A stretch of DNA of 64,000 bases from Sarcocystis neurona (lineage: Eukaryota; Apicomplexa; Conoidasida; Eucoccidiorida; Sarcocystidae), in assembly GCA_000727475.1 (NCBI GenBank), contig KL647289.1, positions 5,274,019 to 5,338,018 of the forward strand, read 5' to 3'. Below, in pieces: positions 1-13,400 of the stretch. The position numbers were made by a program, and so were the translations under genes. How positions within the stretch are numbered: position 1 is the first letter of the stretch; the number at the start of each line of letters is the position of its first letter. The notes under the pieces are model-generated. The model was not told the origin of the DNA and made no database searches. It saw only the letters and a program-made list of their open reading frames with translations.

Positions 1-3000
1 GACAGGGAGAACGCCGATTGATGCGAGCGACATTGCGAATCTGAACCAGCACAGCCTCTTGAAGCGCAGCGTTTGCCGGAAGAGCTGAGTACAGGTCGAC
101 CATCCGCATGGCAGGCAGTGGCACCGTCAGGTGAAGAGGCAGCACTGCCACCAGTTGTGACTGCGTTGTGCCAGTACAGCAGCAACAGTAACAGACGCAG
201 CACCGTAGCAGGATGCACGTAGCGAGAACACTGTGAGGCTCAAAGTGAGCTACTACTATAAATTCAGCCGCTAGGTAAGCTGGCCACGCGCGCAATATGT
301 GTATGTGCGCGAGCTGTTCTCATTTTATAGACGCCGCGCAGCGAAAACAACTGTTCCTGTCTTGTGTGTTTGGCGATGCGCATGAGACATTCGCTGAAAA
401 GGTGTCCATAGAGATTAGAAGGTCATCACAATCATGTAGCGACTGACGTCTATGTTCAAATGGCAAAGCAGCATCTGCAGGGCTTCTCTACCAGCACGGG
501 TACACGTGTGTATACATCGATTTCAAGAATAAGTATTTACATGTACGTACACCACGTGTCAGAGGAACACTCGTGCGTCTCTCTTTCGATTCGGTAAAGT
601 CGACCATTCCACCTGTCTTGAGGGCGTTTCCAAGCACGTTATTCCATATTACTGCGCGTACGTGTGATTGAGGTGAGTGTCAGTAGTGTGCTGAATTTGT
701 TAGACTGAGGACAAGCTAATACGCAGGCGTAAATTAAACCTGTTGCCACACGAATGCTTTTTAAGCACTACCGTTCAACGCGCGCAGACACTTGTTGCAT
801 CTACCAAGCTGGCAACGAATCGTCGTACGTAGATTCCTATGGTTAGCATTTTCGAGTTTGTTTGTCAGTTTTTCGTAAGTAGTGAGGCGCCGGTAGGCCT
901 GGCTGCGCTCTGCACACTCGGGACAGCCTTTCTGTTTTCACGTAACAGTGCGCGTGTCCACGTGTTTGTATCCATGCTGGACGTGTGTACAGCGTGCAAT
1001 AATGCCTCTTTACTATACAAGTAGGGATATATTTGTAGTGTACGATTGCCCGCTTGTAAAGACTGTCCTGCTGTCGGTGGCGTCCCCTGCTTTCCTTCTT
1101 CAGCAGATGCTCGCGGCTCCAAAGGTTCACCCCGCGTAGCACACAGCTGCTCGGTTGAGATCAACTGAATGAAATAAGTTGCAGAATGTGAGTGAGCAAG
1201 AAATTCAAAGGCACGCCAATTATCTTTCTCATTTTTGAACACACGGGGAATTGTCGACGTCGCAGATGGCTCACGTCAACTTCGTGCGAAGCCGTGTGCA
1301 GGCCTGCACTGATATATATGTAGTTCAATGTAGGTAGCTGTATATATATGTTTTCGTGCATATACCCGAATGTATCTCAATGCTGTCTCAACGCCACCTG
1401 TGCTTTGCGGGTGGGAACATTGTGGGAAATCGGGAGGCTCTTTTACACACGATTTAGTTGCGCAGTTTGCCCAGTGGACGAGCCTACGTCAAACTTGTTA
1501 GTCAAACACGTGTACCCAGCGCAGTATAGCTTGTGGACGTTCGCAATGTTATTGAGAACGTGGAGGAAAGAGACGCGATTGAAACCTGCATACCGGAAGC
1601 GTACCTGTCCGCGAGGCACCTCTAGACACGACTGGACACCCTAAGTGCAGCAGATGGACGTGTTTGGGCTAAGCGCTGCAAGCTGCGTGTCTAGGTCCTG
1701 TTTCGCTTGTGCACGTCTGTCTTCCAGCATCGAAATTCCTGTCTCATCGTACGATCTGCCACGTACGTGCGACAATGTAGTTCGATACGCCCCAGTCAAA
1801 CGATGTATCCTCTATGAAGGCTGAGTTATCTGTAAGCCTGCAGCAGGTTTAGAGTCCGATTTCCGCTATGACAGCTCACGCAGGTGCAGTTGTGGTAAAG
1901 CACCTGGTTAAAAGAAGCAAAGGATATCACTCCGCCGCAGAAGCCGCCGAAAGAATTACATAAGTGTGTAACGGGAGCTGCAGCATTTCAAAAAAAGGCC
2001 GCGTCCGTTCGCGGCCTTTTTTTGAGATTCCCTGTGCGCGGTTCCAACGATGTCTATGTATGCGTGTTTGTATGCATGTATATACATATATTTACATCTC
2101 GGAAATGTACGAACACATTGTTGTAGCGAACGACTTGGTTTCTTCATTGGTTGCGCCCGGGGACACGCGCGCACGGCTCAGCGTAGTTGATATCTGATGC
2201 GCAAGCGTCTTTACAAAACAAAGACGCACTTTCCTAGCCTAAGTTTGTTTCGGAATAGCTGCATACCTTGTGCAAAGATGCATGGCGTGGTGTGCATACG
2301 GCACCTCTACTGCGCAGTCTCTCCCTGTGGCTCCGCCACCGCTCTAGCCCCCACGGACTTCGTAGAACTTCCGTGACCTTTATCGACGGGGTTCCTACAC
2401 ATTACGCGCAACGTGCAGTTTTGTCGTGGGCTAGAGGAAACATTTTTTTCCCCCTACCGTGTTGTTTCCGTTATCTCAATTGTAGCGTGTGCTTACACCA
2501 CTATTCTGCAGCTACCGCTGGGCTGCGGAAAGCACGTGCTTGTTAGGGCAGCTGTTGTGTATAATCACCGTAACTATCCTTTTGTCCAGAAAGGGACTAC
2601 ATCCCTGTCTTGTACGTAAACGACGTGCTCACCTGGCTGCCGTGTCTACTACGAAATTGTAGATGTTCTATGTCTGGATTCTTTCTCAACCGACTTGTCG
2701 TTGTGCGTGTACCCCTGAACTGCTACTCACATACTGTGGTAAACAAGTTGATGGCCCTCGGCTGTTAATTCATTCACCCGCGCGAAGTGTTTCTGGTGTA
2801 ATCTCACGTCTGCCGCGAATGCCTCTGCCTTTTCGTCCGTGCATTTGCATTTATGTGTATATATCTTTTTTTATGTCTGGCGGAACCTTTTGTTGATCCT
2901 AAAATAAGTGACCTGCAATGTGCGTCGGAAAAGCCTTAGATTTTTCGCTGCGGACGGTCATTTCTTCGGAGTGTTATTTGCATCTATGAGGAAAACTGGC

Positions 3001-6000
3001 CTGTCGTCCGACCGGTTGACTCAGTGTCCATATGATTGCTACCTTCCTTGTCACTCTTCTGTGAGAATTGAGATGCTGAGAGAAACGTGAAAAGCGAATT
3101 AGAGACTATTCAAGGTGCCACCACTCGCTTTAATGCACGTCGCGCGCTGCTTGTGCATCTGTTTGTATACGTCGAGTTCACGGCCCCGGTTGAAAATCCG
3201 TCGAGAGCTTTCAGCACTGGCGAATATTTCTTGCGCAGACAGCATTGCCAGACCTTTCACCGACGCAGGGAATTTGGAGGGCACGTTGCATCTCTACACG
3301 GGAAACTGCATGCCTGTTCTTTACACATTTGTGCAGCTCTCTTGATCTTGAAGCACCGTGAGAATCCGCGCTGTATCAAAGCAGTCTGTTGTACACGCCG
3401 TAGAAGACACTGGCGAGAAAGTGGCGCCCTTGTAACACCTAGCGGAGGCTAGCGGAGGCATTGTGCGTGTGCTCTGATCAACTGATAAAGTGTGAGATCT
3501 AACAGGGTGCAGCAGGTAATGCGGAGCATTGCAAGCGTCCTCTCTGCGCAGTATCAAAGTCCTTGCGATCTAAACGCGCAAGTCGCTTAACATTCGTTCC
3601 GTTACGTGTGGTGGAGGCATATAACCGTGCATGTGCTGGCAGCGCCGCAGCACTGTATATCGTTCATGCCAGGGGATTATATATATGGTAGCATGTATCC
3701 GCTAAGAGAAACAGGCGGTCTTCAAGTCGACAATTATCGACCTACGTTGATGCACTGCGGCGAACGTATCTGTTTATGTGTTACATGCTGACCAATTTTC
3801 ACGAGGACATGATCAAGCGAACAAGACCCAAGCTTGTCTACAATGAGCACTTAAGAGAGTTCGTGCGGATGTGCCAGCAGCCTTCACCCGCCTACCCAAG
3901 CAGGTGCTCGTTAGAGTTACAGCGTAGAGCATGGGAAAAGCGTTCCGTTGGACCTCTGCCTCCGCGCTAAAGCAGCAAACTTTCTACAGCAGGCGGTGAT
4001 TTTGACACGCTGAGCGACCTCTCGCAGAGTCCGTAGTCAACTAGACGAACCTGCTTCTTCCTAATCAAGAGCACTGGCATGCTTTGTACAAACCTACCCA
4101 CTCGTTCCTCTTTGTGCAATCATATACGTGTGTGTGCATCTATTTTTCCGTATTTTATCACACATGTCTTTCAACACACATGTGCTGTCTGCGCCTGGAC
4201 CCATTCCACTTCAGTAGGTCACACCAGGCTGCTCCCCTAAAGCACTCCCCGCCACCGACGAGCCACAGCAGCTAGCAATCAGTGGCTCTATTAGGCTTTA
4301 GACGTTCTACAAGATAAAGCTGCAGACGACGTTACGAGAAGCAGAGCATACACTTGCCTTGGGCTGTGCGCGGACGTGTGCACAGGCGTCGGCGAAGATG
4401 AGACGTGTACGCGCAAGTTCCGAAATGGGTCGTATAGTACGCCGTAGTTCGAAAATTGAATTACGAACCACTCTCGACGCTTGATATGCGAAGAGTTCTA
4501 AACAGGCTTGTATTCTGCACAGCGGCCACTCGCCTAGCAGACACGTGGATCACTGTGAATACAATCTACACTAGCTTCAAACATGAGTGCCGCCGTTACC
4601 AAAGTAGTTTGGGCTCCTCCAAATCAGAAGAACAGTCCCTACACTTCACTAGGTCATTGTACACATCTGTGAATACAGCACACCCTTTTAAATGCTCTTC
4701 CGCTTGAACGGCTACAACCAGTGGGCCGGCACTTCAAAGCATGCAACGGTACGTTTTGCACTGCGCACCTTGCAGACGCAGATCTCCCAACAAACAGAGT
4801 CACACGCACGGGAGGAACAAGAAAAGGATTCGAATGGTTTTCCCTGTATGTGGTGCTGCAGGCTCAATCGCAGGTGCCCAGCCACGCACGCACGTATCCC
4901 ACCGCCTCCCGCTGCAACAAAACCCAAAATCAACGCGGCACATAAGACCGACGCGGCATCGCTATGCTGTGGGTTAACTGTAGAACACAATTCTACTACC
5001 ACGGGATTGTTCACGCTTAAGCCGAATTGCTCTGAATATCTATCGTTGCTGACCAGGCAGCTAAGGAATAATAAAATATACCCTCTATTAGCGCCAGATT
5101 CTCGTACTGTCAAACGGCAGTCGAAAGCTCTGTTTCAGAGAGGTGCTGAAAATACACCTTTGCACGGCAGCAGAACTCCGCGTGCCCAGCTACTATTGGA
5201 ACAAAACCCTACGCCACGCTGTACCGGGCTTTCGCCTCCAAGGTAGCGTCTGAAATCGTGCGCGTACTTAAAAGTGCATACAGGCAGACAAGCTAACTAC
5301 CGTAAATATGCAAATATTACGAGCGCACACGTAAGTTACACATGAGTCCAGCAACTTCCACGCCCGTACAATCACGTCCGTCCAGAAAGCTGATATTTGC
5401 GGAGCCCAAGTAGACTGGCAGTGACTTCAACTTGAGACACATGCCCTTCGTGGACACACGTCTTGTCTGCCGCCACATAGCCTACGCCCTCTCGTGATTT
5501 TACCCACATAGCTATAGAAATGGTCTGCAGTACAAGTGTCCCGTGACAGACCGATAGCCCCCAACAACTGCAACACCCTGTTTCCAGCAGGTCTAGCTAC
5601 TCTCGCCATCAAGTAGTTCTCTGTTTCCTTGTATATTTTCTCCTCCACCACCACCTTACCACTTCGGGAACGCACGCCATAGATTACACAGCACAACGTT
5701 GAAGGTGGACGCAAATCCAGATGCAGTTCGAAATAGCCGCCTGGTCTCTCTGCCTGCTGCTCTAATTACACCACCGCAGCAGCAGCAGTGTTGCTCGATG
5801 AGCCCATCGAACACGTACCGCTGCTGTCCCCTTATAGCTTACAACTCTCCTGGGATGGCCGTGGATGCGCTCCGGAGGCAGCCACGCTCTGACCGCAGCA
5901 ACGCGTTGACATTCACACTCTTCCAGAAGGTCTGAAACTGTCAACGCCGAAATGCGTGTCCGTCCCGGCTGCTCCGGGTGTGAGTGCTGTCGACGGCAAC

Positions 6001-6052
6001 GGGTGCCGCAACATCTTGGCGCTGAGAGGCCTTCGCGCTTCGCTGTTCTCTG
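1..6052. other. Region downstream of the SUMO ligase gene, no supported gene
   Basis: No open frame here exceeds what chance gives at this base composition; the longest, 184 codons on the plus strand at 4692-5246, is of a length expected about once in a window this size. I see no family motif and no convincing acceptor/donor pair around a coding-looking segment. The stretch contains one striking hairpin (1988-2025) and CA/TA-rich tracts, for example near 2070-2095. The part just below 6053 should hold the 3' UTR of the minus-strand gene. Confidence 0.5.
1988..2025. other. Perfect 16-bp hairpin with A-tract/T-tract stem
   Basis: The left arm (1988-2003: TC, seven A, GGCCGCG) and the right arm (2010-2025: CGCGGCC, seven T, GA) are exact reverse complements around the 6-nt loop TCCGTT. 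A GC-rich stem followed by a T-run resembles a bacterial intrinsic terminator and reads the same way on both strands. Nothing nearby is bacterial, so it is more likely a structured RNA element, a Pol III-type T-run end or a chance palindrome. The structure is certain; the function is unknown. Confidence 0.55.
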
Positions 6053-9000
6053 TTAGCTCTTCAGGAAACGCTCTCTCACTTTTTCACTCTGTTGTCCGAG
6101 TGCTCCTGCTGCTCCTTCTTCAGAGCTCTCCAGCGAATCTGCGCAGCTTGCAATCCCTTTACTACAAGAATCGACTTCCACTCCTCTGCTGTGTTCTTCG
6201 TCTGTGCAAGGCGCTCTTGCTGTCCGGTTACACGGTGCTGTGTCAGGAAGACCTGTTGTTGATCCTACTTCCCTCACACCTGACGCCGCAGATGTCGGCT
6301 CGCACTGCTGCTCCCAGACCAGTGCTGCACGCGTTTGCAGCTGAGGCGGAGTAGGCGACAGCAACGTAGACGAAGGCACAGCGTCCGTGTCTCCACCTCT
6401 ACGTAATTTGTTGTTCTCTGGACCCGCTGCTCGTGTTTCACCGTCGTGCTCCTGCCGCTGCGCCTCGCTACTAGTGGGCACGAACTGCCGCTGCAACTCC
6501 TTCGCTGTACCCTGCGAGACAAGCTGTGGTTTCTGCTGCGCCCGCGACGTCCTTGCCGTTCGCTCCGCAGCTGAATACAACGAGGATGAAGACACTGCAC
6601 CTGCCTCACCGCAGCCGTCGCTCAAGAGACCATCCGTCCAGTTGAAGTCAGTACGGGTAGCGTCGATCGGACGAGCAGCACCGCCAGGAAGAGCATTATT
6701 ACTTTCGGAGTAGGAACTACCCACAGCGCCCCTCACAGACGTCACAGCAGCATCACTTGCACCAACTCCTGATTCACGTGCATCCTCTCTTACAGGAAGG
6801 GAAGAAGTGTACGGCTCGGTGACACACGGGCAGGACGAATCTGCTGTGCCATCCTTCTGTTGGTCGTGATGCAACTGGGAGACGTCGCTGTCATTAGTGC
6901 TGCTGTCGAGAACTGCACCTGCGTGCAGTTCGTCTCCGTCAGTTTCTCGCGCAGACCTGCGGGTACCAGAATCTGCTGAGGGGGATGCAGCAACAGAATC
7001 TTCAGTGGAAAAAAACCCAGCAGGTGGACGTACGGCGTGAGTCGCCGGGTGAAGCGCTAGTACGACGCTCACACGACGTCGTCCGCCCGCTGCCTGTCTG
7101 GGCAGAAGCGGCGGGTGATTAGCTGCTGCTGCTCCGGCCTGTCTGAATTCAGTCCTCTGGAGTCCTGCTGTGTCTGCGCTATCTGATATTCCTGCGGTCT
7201 GCGATGCTGTTGATTCTTTGTCTGATGAATAGGACTCACTTTCCTTGCGAAACGCCCCTGCAGCATCGTTCGCAGCCGTTGAGCTGCTGCCTTTCGCACA
7301 CGCCTTTCTCATTTCGTCGTGGCGCGCTGCAAAAACCTGCCGTTCAACCCCTAAAGGTCGACCATACAAATCTTCTTCTTCTCCTCTGTGTAAGTCTTCG
7401 AGTGTACTGCAGCAACTCACAGCTGCCTCCGTCTCCTGCCGTGGGTTTCTGCAGTGACTAGCAACTGCTGCACGAACTGGTGAAGAGCACCTCGCGCCAG
7501 TTGACGCTCCTGATCTGCTCTGCAGACCGCTGCTGTCCTCTGCGCCGTAATCAGCGGTGTTCAAATCTTTGCTGCCCTGATTCTTGCCACTTGTCTCCGC
7601 CTGCCCGTCTCCCTCTTTGTTGCTTCCGCTGCTTCTTGTGCGGAATTCACCATGTCCTCGCTGTGCCGAGTATGACGCAGGTGCAGGGAAGTCTTCACTT
7701 TCTGCTGCTGCAGGTGGAAGACTCATGTCGGAGGATGCGTAATCTGCCTCTCTACTGTAATGCACGCTGTCAGGGCTGCACACTCGACCCCTGCTGCTGT
7801 TGTTGCTGCTGCCACGCTGCCCTTCACTGCTGCCACTCCTTCTCCTTTCCAGCCCAGGACCACAGTCCCCAACGTCAGAAACGGCACGAGTGCTCCGGCG
7901 ATCATCGCTGTTGATACTCGTGTGCCTGCTCCAGCACGCAAGGAACTCGCCACCATGACCCATATCTCTAAGAGTTGCCTCCCTGCCTGTTGTCTCCGCC
8001 AGGGCAGCAACACTCGGGCGACCTGCTGCTGCTACTGTTGTCCCATGAGGACGAGGTGGTGCTGGGGCGGGAGACACGGTTGTGGACGTGGCAGAAGCGG
8101 CAGTGGCTCCAGCAGTGGATGACTCAGTGAGGGTTGTTGCTGCACCAGGAGCAGGAAGGCGAGAAGGGATCCTCCCCTCTTGACCTAGCTGGCTACCACT
8201 GCTGCTGCTTCCACTGGGTGGACCGCTTACTGAGCTGGACTGGCCTTGATGCGCGCTCGTGCTGTTGCTCCCGCGGTCCTCCTGCGCGCTGCCACCGGCA
8301 CTTCCGGCTTGTCTCAAGCTTTTGAGCGGCGGTGGGACTGGTGGAACCAGTAGACGTCTCGCTGGCGACTTTGGCTGTAAACTGGCTCCCGATCCACCAG
8401 TACTGCCCACAGAAGGGATGAACGCAGCAGGAGCGGCAACGCTGGGAGCGCTGCGCGAGAGACCAGGCTGCTGCTTTCCGTGAGACCCGGTCGACGCAGC
8501 GGGCAATGCTACGCCAGCTCTTGGCATAGCAGCAGTGGACGTCACTACTAAGGAACCAGAAGATGACGCAACGGGCGACACAGCCGCACACGAAACGTTC
8601 TTATCACTCTCACTTGAAGCTGTTGACTTTGAAGTACCACCCGAATCTGGCCGTAATCCAGCAATGCAGCTCCGCGGGGGCAGTGACATTCGCGGGCCTT
8701 TACGTGCTCCAGTTGCTCCTTGGATTCCTCCCGCTGCTGACAGGTTTGCTGCCATTCCTTTTGTTGCTGCCGGACCCGCGGCTGCTGCCTCTGCTGGTAA
8801 AGTTGCCTCTCCTGCTGCTGAAGGTTTCCGATCTGTCCCTGCTGATGCCGCTTGATTATACGTAGTCCGTACTGGAGCTGTTGCCGACGCGGCAACCGGC
8901 CACACGAGCTGGGAAGCTGGTGCGGCCGAAGCTGGACCTGCTGCTTCGGCTGCTGCTGCTGGAGGAGCAAACGGTTTTCCTGGAGCTGGATGCGCTTCAG

Positions 9001-10446
9001 GAACAACACTTCTGCCCGGTGTCACGCCAGTTGTCCCTCGTCGCAGCTGCTGTTGCTGCTGTGTTCGTTGTAGCTGCTCGTACTCCAGCGGATGCTGCTG
9101 CTGCTGGTTTTGCGAATGCTCGTGCACGGGCTGACCTCGCACCTCCGCACTCACTCTCGTGCTGGCGCTGAAGCTGTTCTCCACTTTATCTGTTGCCGGA
9201 GCAGGGGTGGCATCTGCTTTATGAAAGACTGCGTGGAGAGGCGCTCTCTGTGCGGAAGTAAACGGCTGTCGACAACTCTCACTTATGAGATCTTCACCCT
9301 CTTTCATTCTGTGGCCAGCGTCAGCGTCCGCACGCTCCATACTGTTGCTGCGACTGCTTCTTTCTCTCGTACTGAAGCGCCTGCTGCGGTTGCTACTGCT
9401 GTGCGCTCCAGCGACTGTCCATGCCTTCTTTGTGGCATCACTGCGGGTCTCCTCCCTCTCCCTGCTGTCCGTCGTTGCTGAGTCTCGACATGCCAGCTGC
9501 TCCTCAGCTGCTTCCGCCTGCTCGACTGTCTCGCGACTCAAGGGCGCGCGCGTACGTGGCTGCTGCAAGCTTTGCAGCTGCTGCATCGCGTGCTGCTCAA
9601 CGCGCTGCTGCTGCACGCGCTGCTGCTCCTTCACATGCTGCTGCAGTTGTACACTCTCCTGCATTGCTTGCTGTACTTGCTGCTGCAGCTGCTCTAGAAT
9701 CTGTTGCGGCTGCTGGTGCTGGAGCGCGTGAGAGTACATCTCCAGGACGCTGCTCGGATCAGCGCTTCCATTTCTCGTGTTGTGGACGGTCCCGTAGGTG
9801 GGCAAGGCCCCCTCATCAGTACCGCCGCAGGGACGCAACGGCTGCACGTGCTCCTGTTGTCGCTGCTGCTGAAAGGGCTGCTGCTGTACTTGCGAGGAAA
9901 TCTGCTTCTGCTGCAGCACCGATGAGTTTGAGACATTTATCGAAGACGGGTCAAGATAGTAATAGCTGCTCGTGGGCACGACACAAGCATCGGGAACCCC
10001 AAAGTTCCTGCCCCTCGTGTTGCCGCTGTCATTGCTGCCGTCTCGACAGGCGAACGGCGCTGCAGCCGCTACCCCCGCGGCTGCCCCGCATGCAGGGCGT
10101 GTCAGTTGAGAAGCGGCACACGGAAATGAGCAAGGAGGAATGACACCCGGGAAGGAGGCGGACGACAAGGAAGTGGGCGCGAAGAACAAATTAGCAGCGT
10201 CTGCTACTGGCGTTGACTCGTGGACACGAGACGACTCCTGCTCAAAGTCGCTGCTCTCGGCGGCGGCGTCCCCGTGCACGGGGGCACTACCTGGTGTCGG
10301 GACGGCGGTCCCACCCAAACCAGCAGCTGCGGGAGAGTCAGCAGCAGCAGCAGACTGAGCAGGAGGCCGCGCTGTCGCCACTTCTCCAGTCCGCTCAATA
10401 GAACTCTGCCTGCCGCGTCCTGCAAAAGCATAGCCGACGGTGCACT
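6053..10446 (-). CDS. Gene A exon 16: giant disordered C-terminal tail
   Basis: One open frame of 4,394 nt ends in the stop at 6053-6055 and supplies about 1,464 residues rich in Ser, Ala, Gln, Gly and Thr. A Gln-rich block lies near residues 1530-1620 (plus coordinates about 9540-9720). No domain is visible. The acceptor GTGTGCTACTAG| at 10447 gives two bases that complete a Glu codon with the phase-1 end of exon 15; no other acceptor in this frame does so. A separate gene starting here is less likely because no ATG opens the frame near its 5' end. Confidence 0.8.
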
Positions 10447-13400
10447 CTAGTAGCACACGGTGGAAGACATTTCGGAGTCACCGCTGTGCACAAATCAACA
10501 ACTCTTTACCTATTGACCCCGTATGCATGTACGCGTGCACTACATACACACACTAGGAGGCCTACACGCAGACACACGCTGCTAGATATCCGAACAGGGG
10601 GGACGGTGTGCTGAACTTCTAAAGCTGCGGTCGTTGTAAAATACTTTTCCCTTCTTGATATTTTGCATGCCACGTATGCAATTGCTAAGCCTGCAACTCT
10701 GTATCCGGAAAGTTGTATGAACACAAACGCATTTCTCGTCTCTCGCCAATATAGAAACAAGAGGTCTTCATCCACCTGGTATGAACCCAGCCATCGGCTG
10801 CAGCTTCGAGTAACGCTGAGCGATTCTTGCTGCTTACCTGTTATAGTGGCTTCACCTAATGTCCACGGTACATTTCTGTTGTTGTTGTTAGTGCTTGTTG
10901 GTGCATCCGCGGGACCGCTGCTGCTGTCTGCATGCCGTTCGGGCCCTTGCCAGCAGGAAGGTGCGGGCTGGTGGGACGCCTCTTCTTCGGAGCTGACCGA
11001 GGTCAATCTGTGGAGACTGAGCTGCTGCTGCTGTTCCACCTCCTGTGCCGGCAGCTTTTCGCGCTGCTCCAGCTCCTGCCTCTGCCGCTCCAGCAGCAGC
11101 TGCAGCAGTTCCGCCGCCTTGCTGCCAACGTGCGTCTCTGAGTTGGTATCCTTGGAGACTGAGTGTTCAATAGCAGCTCCCCGCTGAGTTGTTGCAGGGA
11201 AAGGCAGGTGCAAGTTGCTCAAGAGCGCCTGCGCACCGGCCTCAGTGGCAGCAGGAGGACTAAGCAAAGTCAGCGTAGCTATCTGAGGGAGGGAGATGTT
11301 TTGTTGATCCTTCGCCTCAGCGCCCACATCCGCTGGGGTCTCTTCGGGCAGAGTTTCCGTTCTTCGTGCGTGCTGCCGTGCAGCTGCTGCTGCTTGTGCA
11401 ACAAGTTTGCGCTGTTCCTGTCGCTCCTCGTCCTGCAGCCGCCGTCGCACCTGCTCCTGCTGCCGACGCTGCTGTCGGCGCTGCTGTTGAGGCGTGAGGA
11501 CTGGCGTCCACGCAGCGGCCACCAGCTCTTCTTCTTCGTCTGAAGATATAACCACCACGACGTCACCTCCTTCTGATGACGACGGCGGCTGCTCGTGCAA
11601 CTGCTCAGAAGAAGTGGAGGGAAATGCTGCTGCGGTCAACGCGTGCGTCTTCGTGAAAACACTCTGCGCAGATTCTGCTGCACCTCCTCCTGCAGCGCTC
11701 GCGCTTGCAGCCCGTGCTGCTGCACGTGCAGACATTCTTCTTTGTAAGCTGCCACCCGTCGCAGCTGCAGCACCAACAGCGGCGGAAAGGCCTTCACTAA
11801 CGCTACCTCCTGGCACCAACTGCCGCTGCTGCTGCCGCGGCGGCACCGATGCCGGGTTCTCGACCGTACCGGGAGAAGCTGGAGAAGAAGCAGGTGACAG
11901 CGCAGTGCGGCGGAGTCGCTTGTAAAACCGGCCCACACGAATAGCTGCGCCACAAGACATCAGTCGCAACAGTGTGTCCTCAAAATTTAAGTCGTCGCGA
12001 CACGGCTCCCGCTCCTCGCCTGCTGCCGCAACCGCTCTGACACAGAGTTGAAGGATGCACGTCCCAGTGTCATCAACTCCTAGAAGTACCACATACCGGT
12101 GAATCGCATTAGTGAGCGAACCCCCGAGTGAATCCAGCTGCCGGTCTGATACAAGGTACACGGACGCAATTGAACAATTCTGTGCCTCCTATCATTCGCT
12201 TTTATCCTTGAGTGTAAATCCAGGTACACACACACACGCACATACACATATCTAGGTGCATACATAGAGCGACGGGGAATGCATAAGCTGACAGCTACAT
12301 ACACACAAGAAGACTGTTAGCTGTTACCGGACTCGCAGACACTGCAGCGTGTCCCATCAAGCAAATACAAGGTGACCTGTCGCTAGGCGGAAACAGACAC
12401 GCGTAAAGAATGCTTCACGCCACTGAGAACACAACTGCGTGCTGACGCTCCACAGGACAGCAGACGTGTAACAGTTTGTTGACGTACGTGCATACTCTAC
12501 AACGCTTACCGCTATCTTCATCATCTTCACCTTCCTCTGTCTCCTCTTCGGGCGAGAAACTGAGTCTGCGCTCTTGTGGTACTGCAACTGGCTCATGCCG
12601 TTGCTGTTGCTGGTGAGCAGCAACAGTAGCGGCCGGCGAGAAAAGCATGCCTCCTGGAGCGGCCGCTGAAGCAGCAGCAGCGGCCGATCGCAACGAGGAA
12701 ACGAGCGCTGGCGGCAGCGCCCCTGCGGCTGGTGGAATGGCGCTGGAAGCGGCCGACGAAGCTGATTCAGCGCCCGCTTGCGTGTCTTCGGCAGCACGGC
12801 GTGTAGCAGTAGTGGATGCTGCAACAGGCGCAGCCGCAGATACCGCAGCAGCAGCAAGAGCTGCGCCCGGCGCAGCAGCACCCGCAGCCGCCTCCAGGGC
12901 ACAAGCAGCAGTAGGTGCTGTTGGTGATGCAGAGAGATCAGGAGGAGCCTGAGCAGGAGGAGCTGCGCTGCTGCTGCTCTCGATAGTCAGAGCTTCTTCC
13001 TCATCTTCTGAGCTCGAAACTGCGTCAACACATGCAAAAAAGAGAAGCCGACAAATGTACAGCCACCGCGCAGCGCCTACGCGCAGAGCTTACCACGCAA
13101 ACGAGAGTGCCTGTGACGCCACATACGCCACGCAAATACGAAATTCGTTTCTAGGATAAGTTACTAGAACTCAGCACGTTCAGAACGAGGGAATCAACTG
13201 AGTGTCTGGGGGCGAGAGTGTCTCTCCCAGGAGTAAATCTGTACTTCCGTATTAAGCCTGCACAACACAGAGTCGGTGTGTTCTGAGGAAGCTTCTTGCA
13301 GAGGATGACCGGGACGTCCTTCTGACACGTTGGAGCCAGTAAAAATAAGTGGAATCTGCGCAGTAGAGTCGGGTCAACCGACACAGAAACACCGACTCTG

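Noticed and set aside
4692..5246. 184-codon plus-strand ORF
   Set aside because: About one frame of this length is expected by chance in the window; no motif, splice support or compositional signal.
9421..10143. 240-codon plus-strand ORF (Ala-rich), and other plus-strand frames at 6053-12161
   Set aside because: CAG/GCA-rich coding on the minus strand leaves long stop-free frames on the opposite strand. The minus frames carry the matching phases and the SIM.
6053..10456. 1,467-codon frame as a separate gene
   Set aside because: No ATG opens it near its 5' end, and the acceptor at 10447 restores the exact phase of the preceding exon. I treat it as the last exon of gene A.
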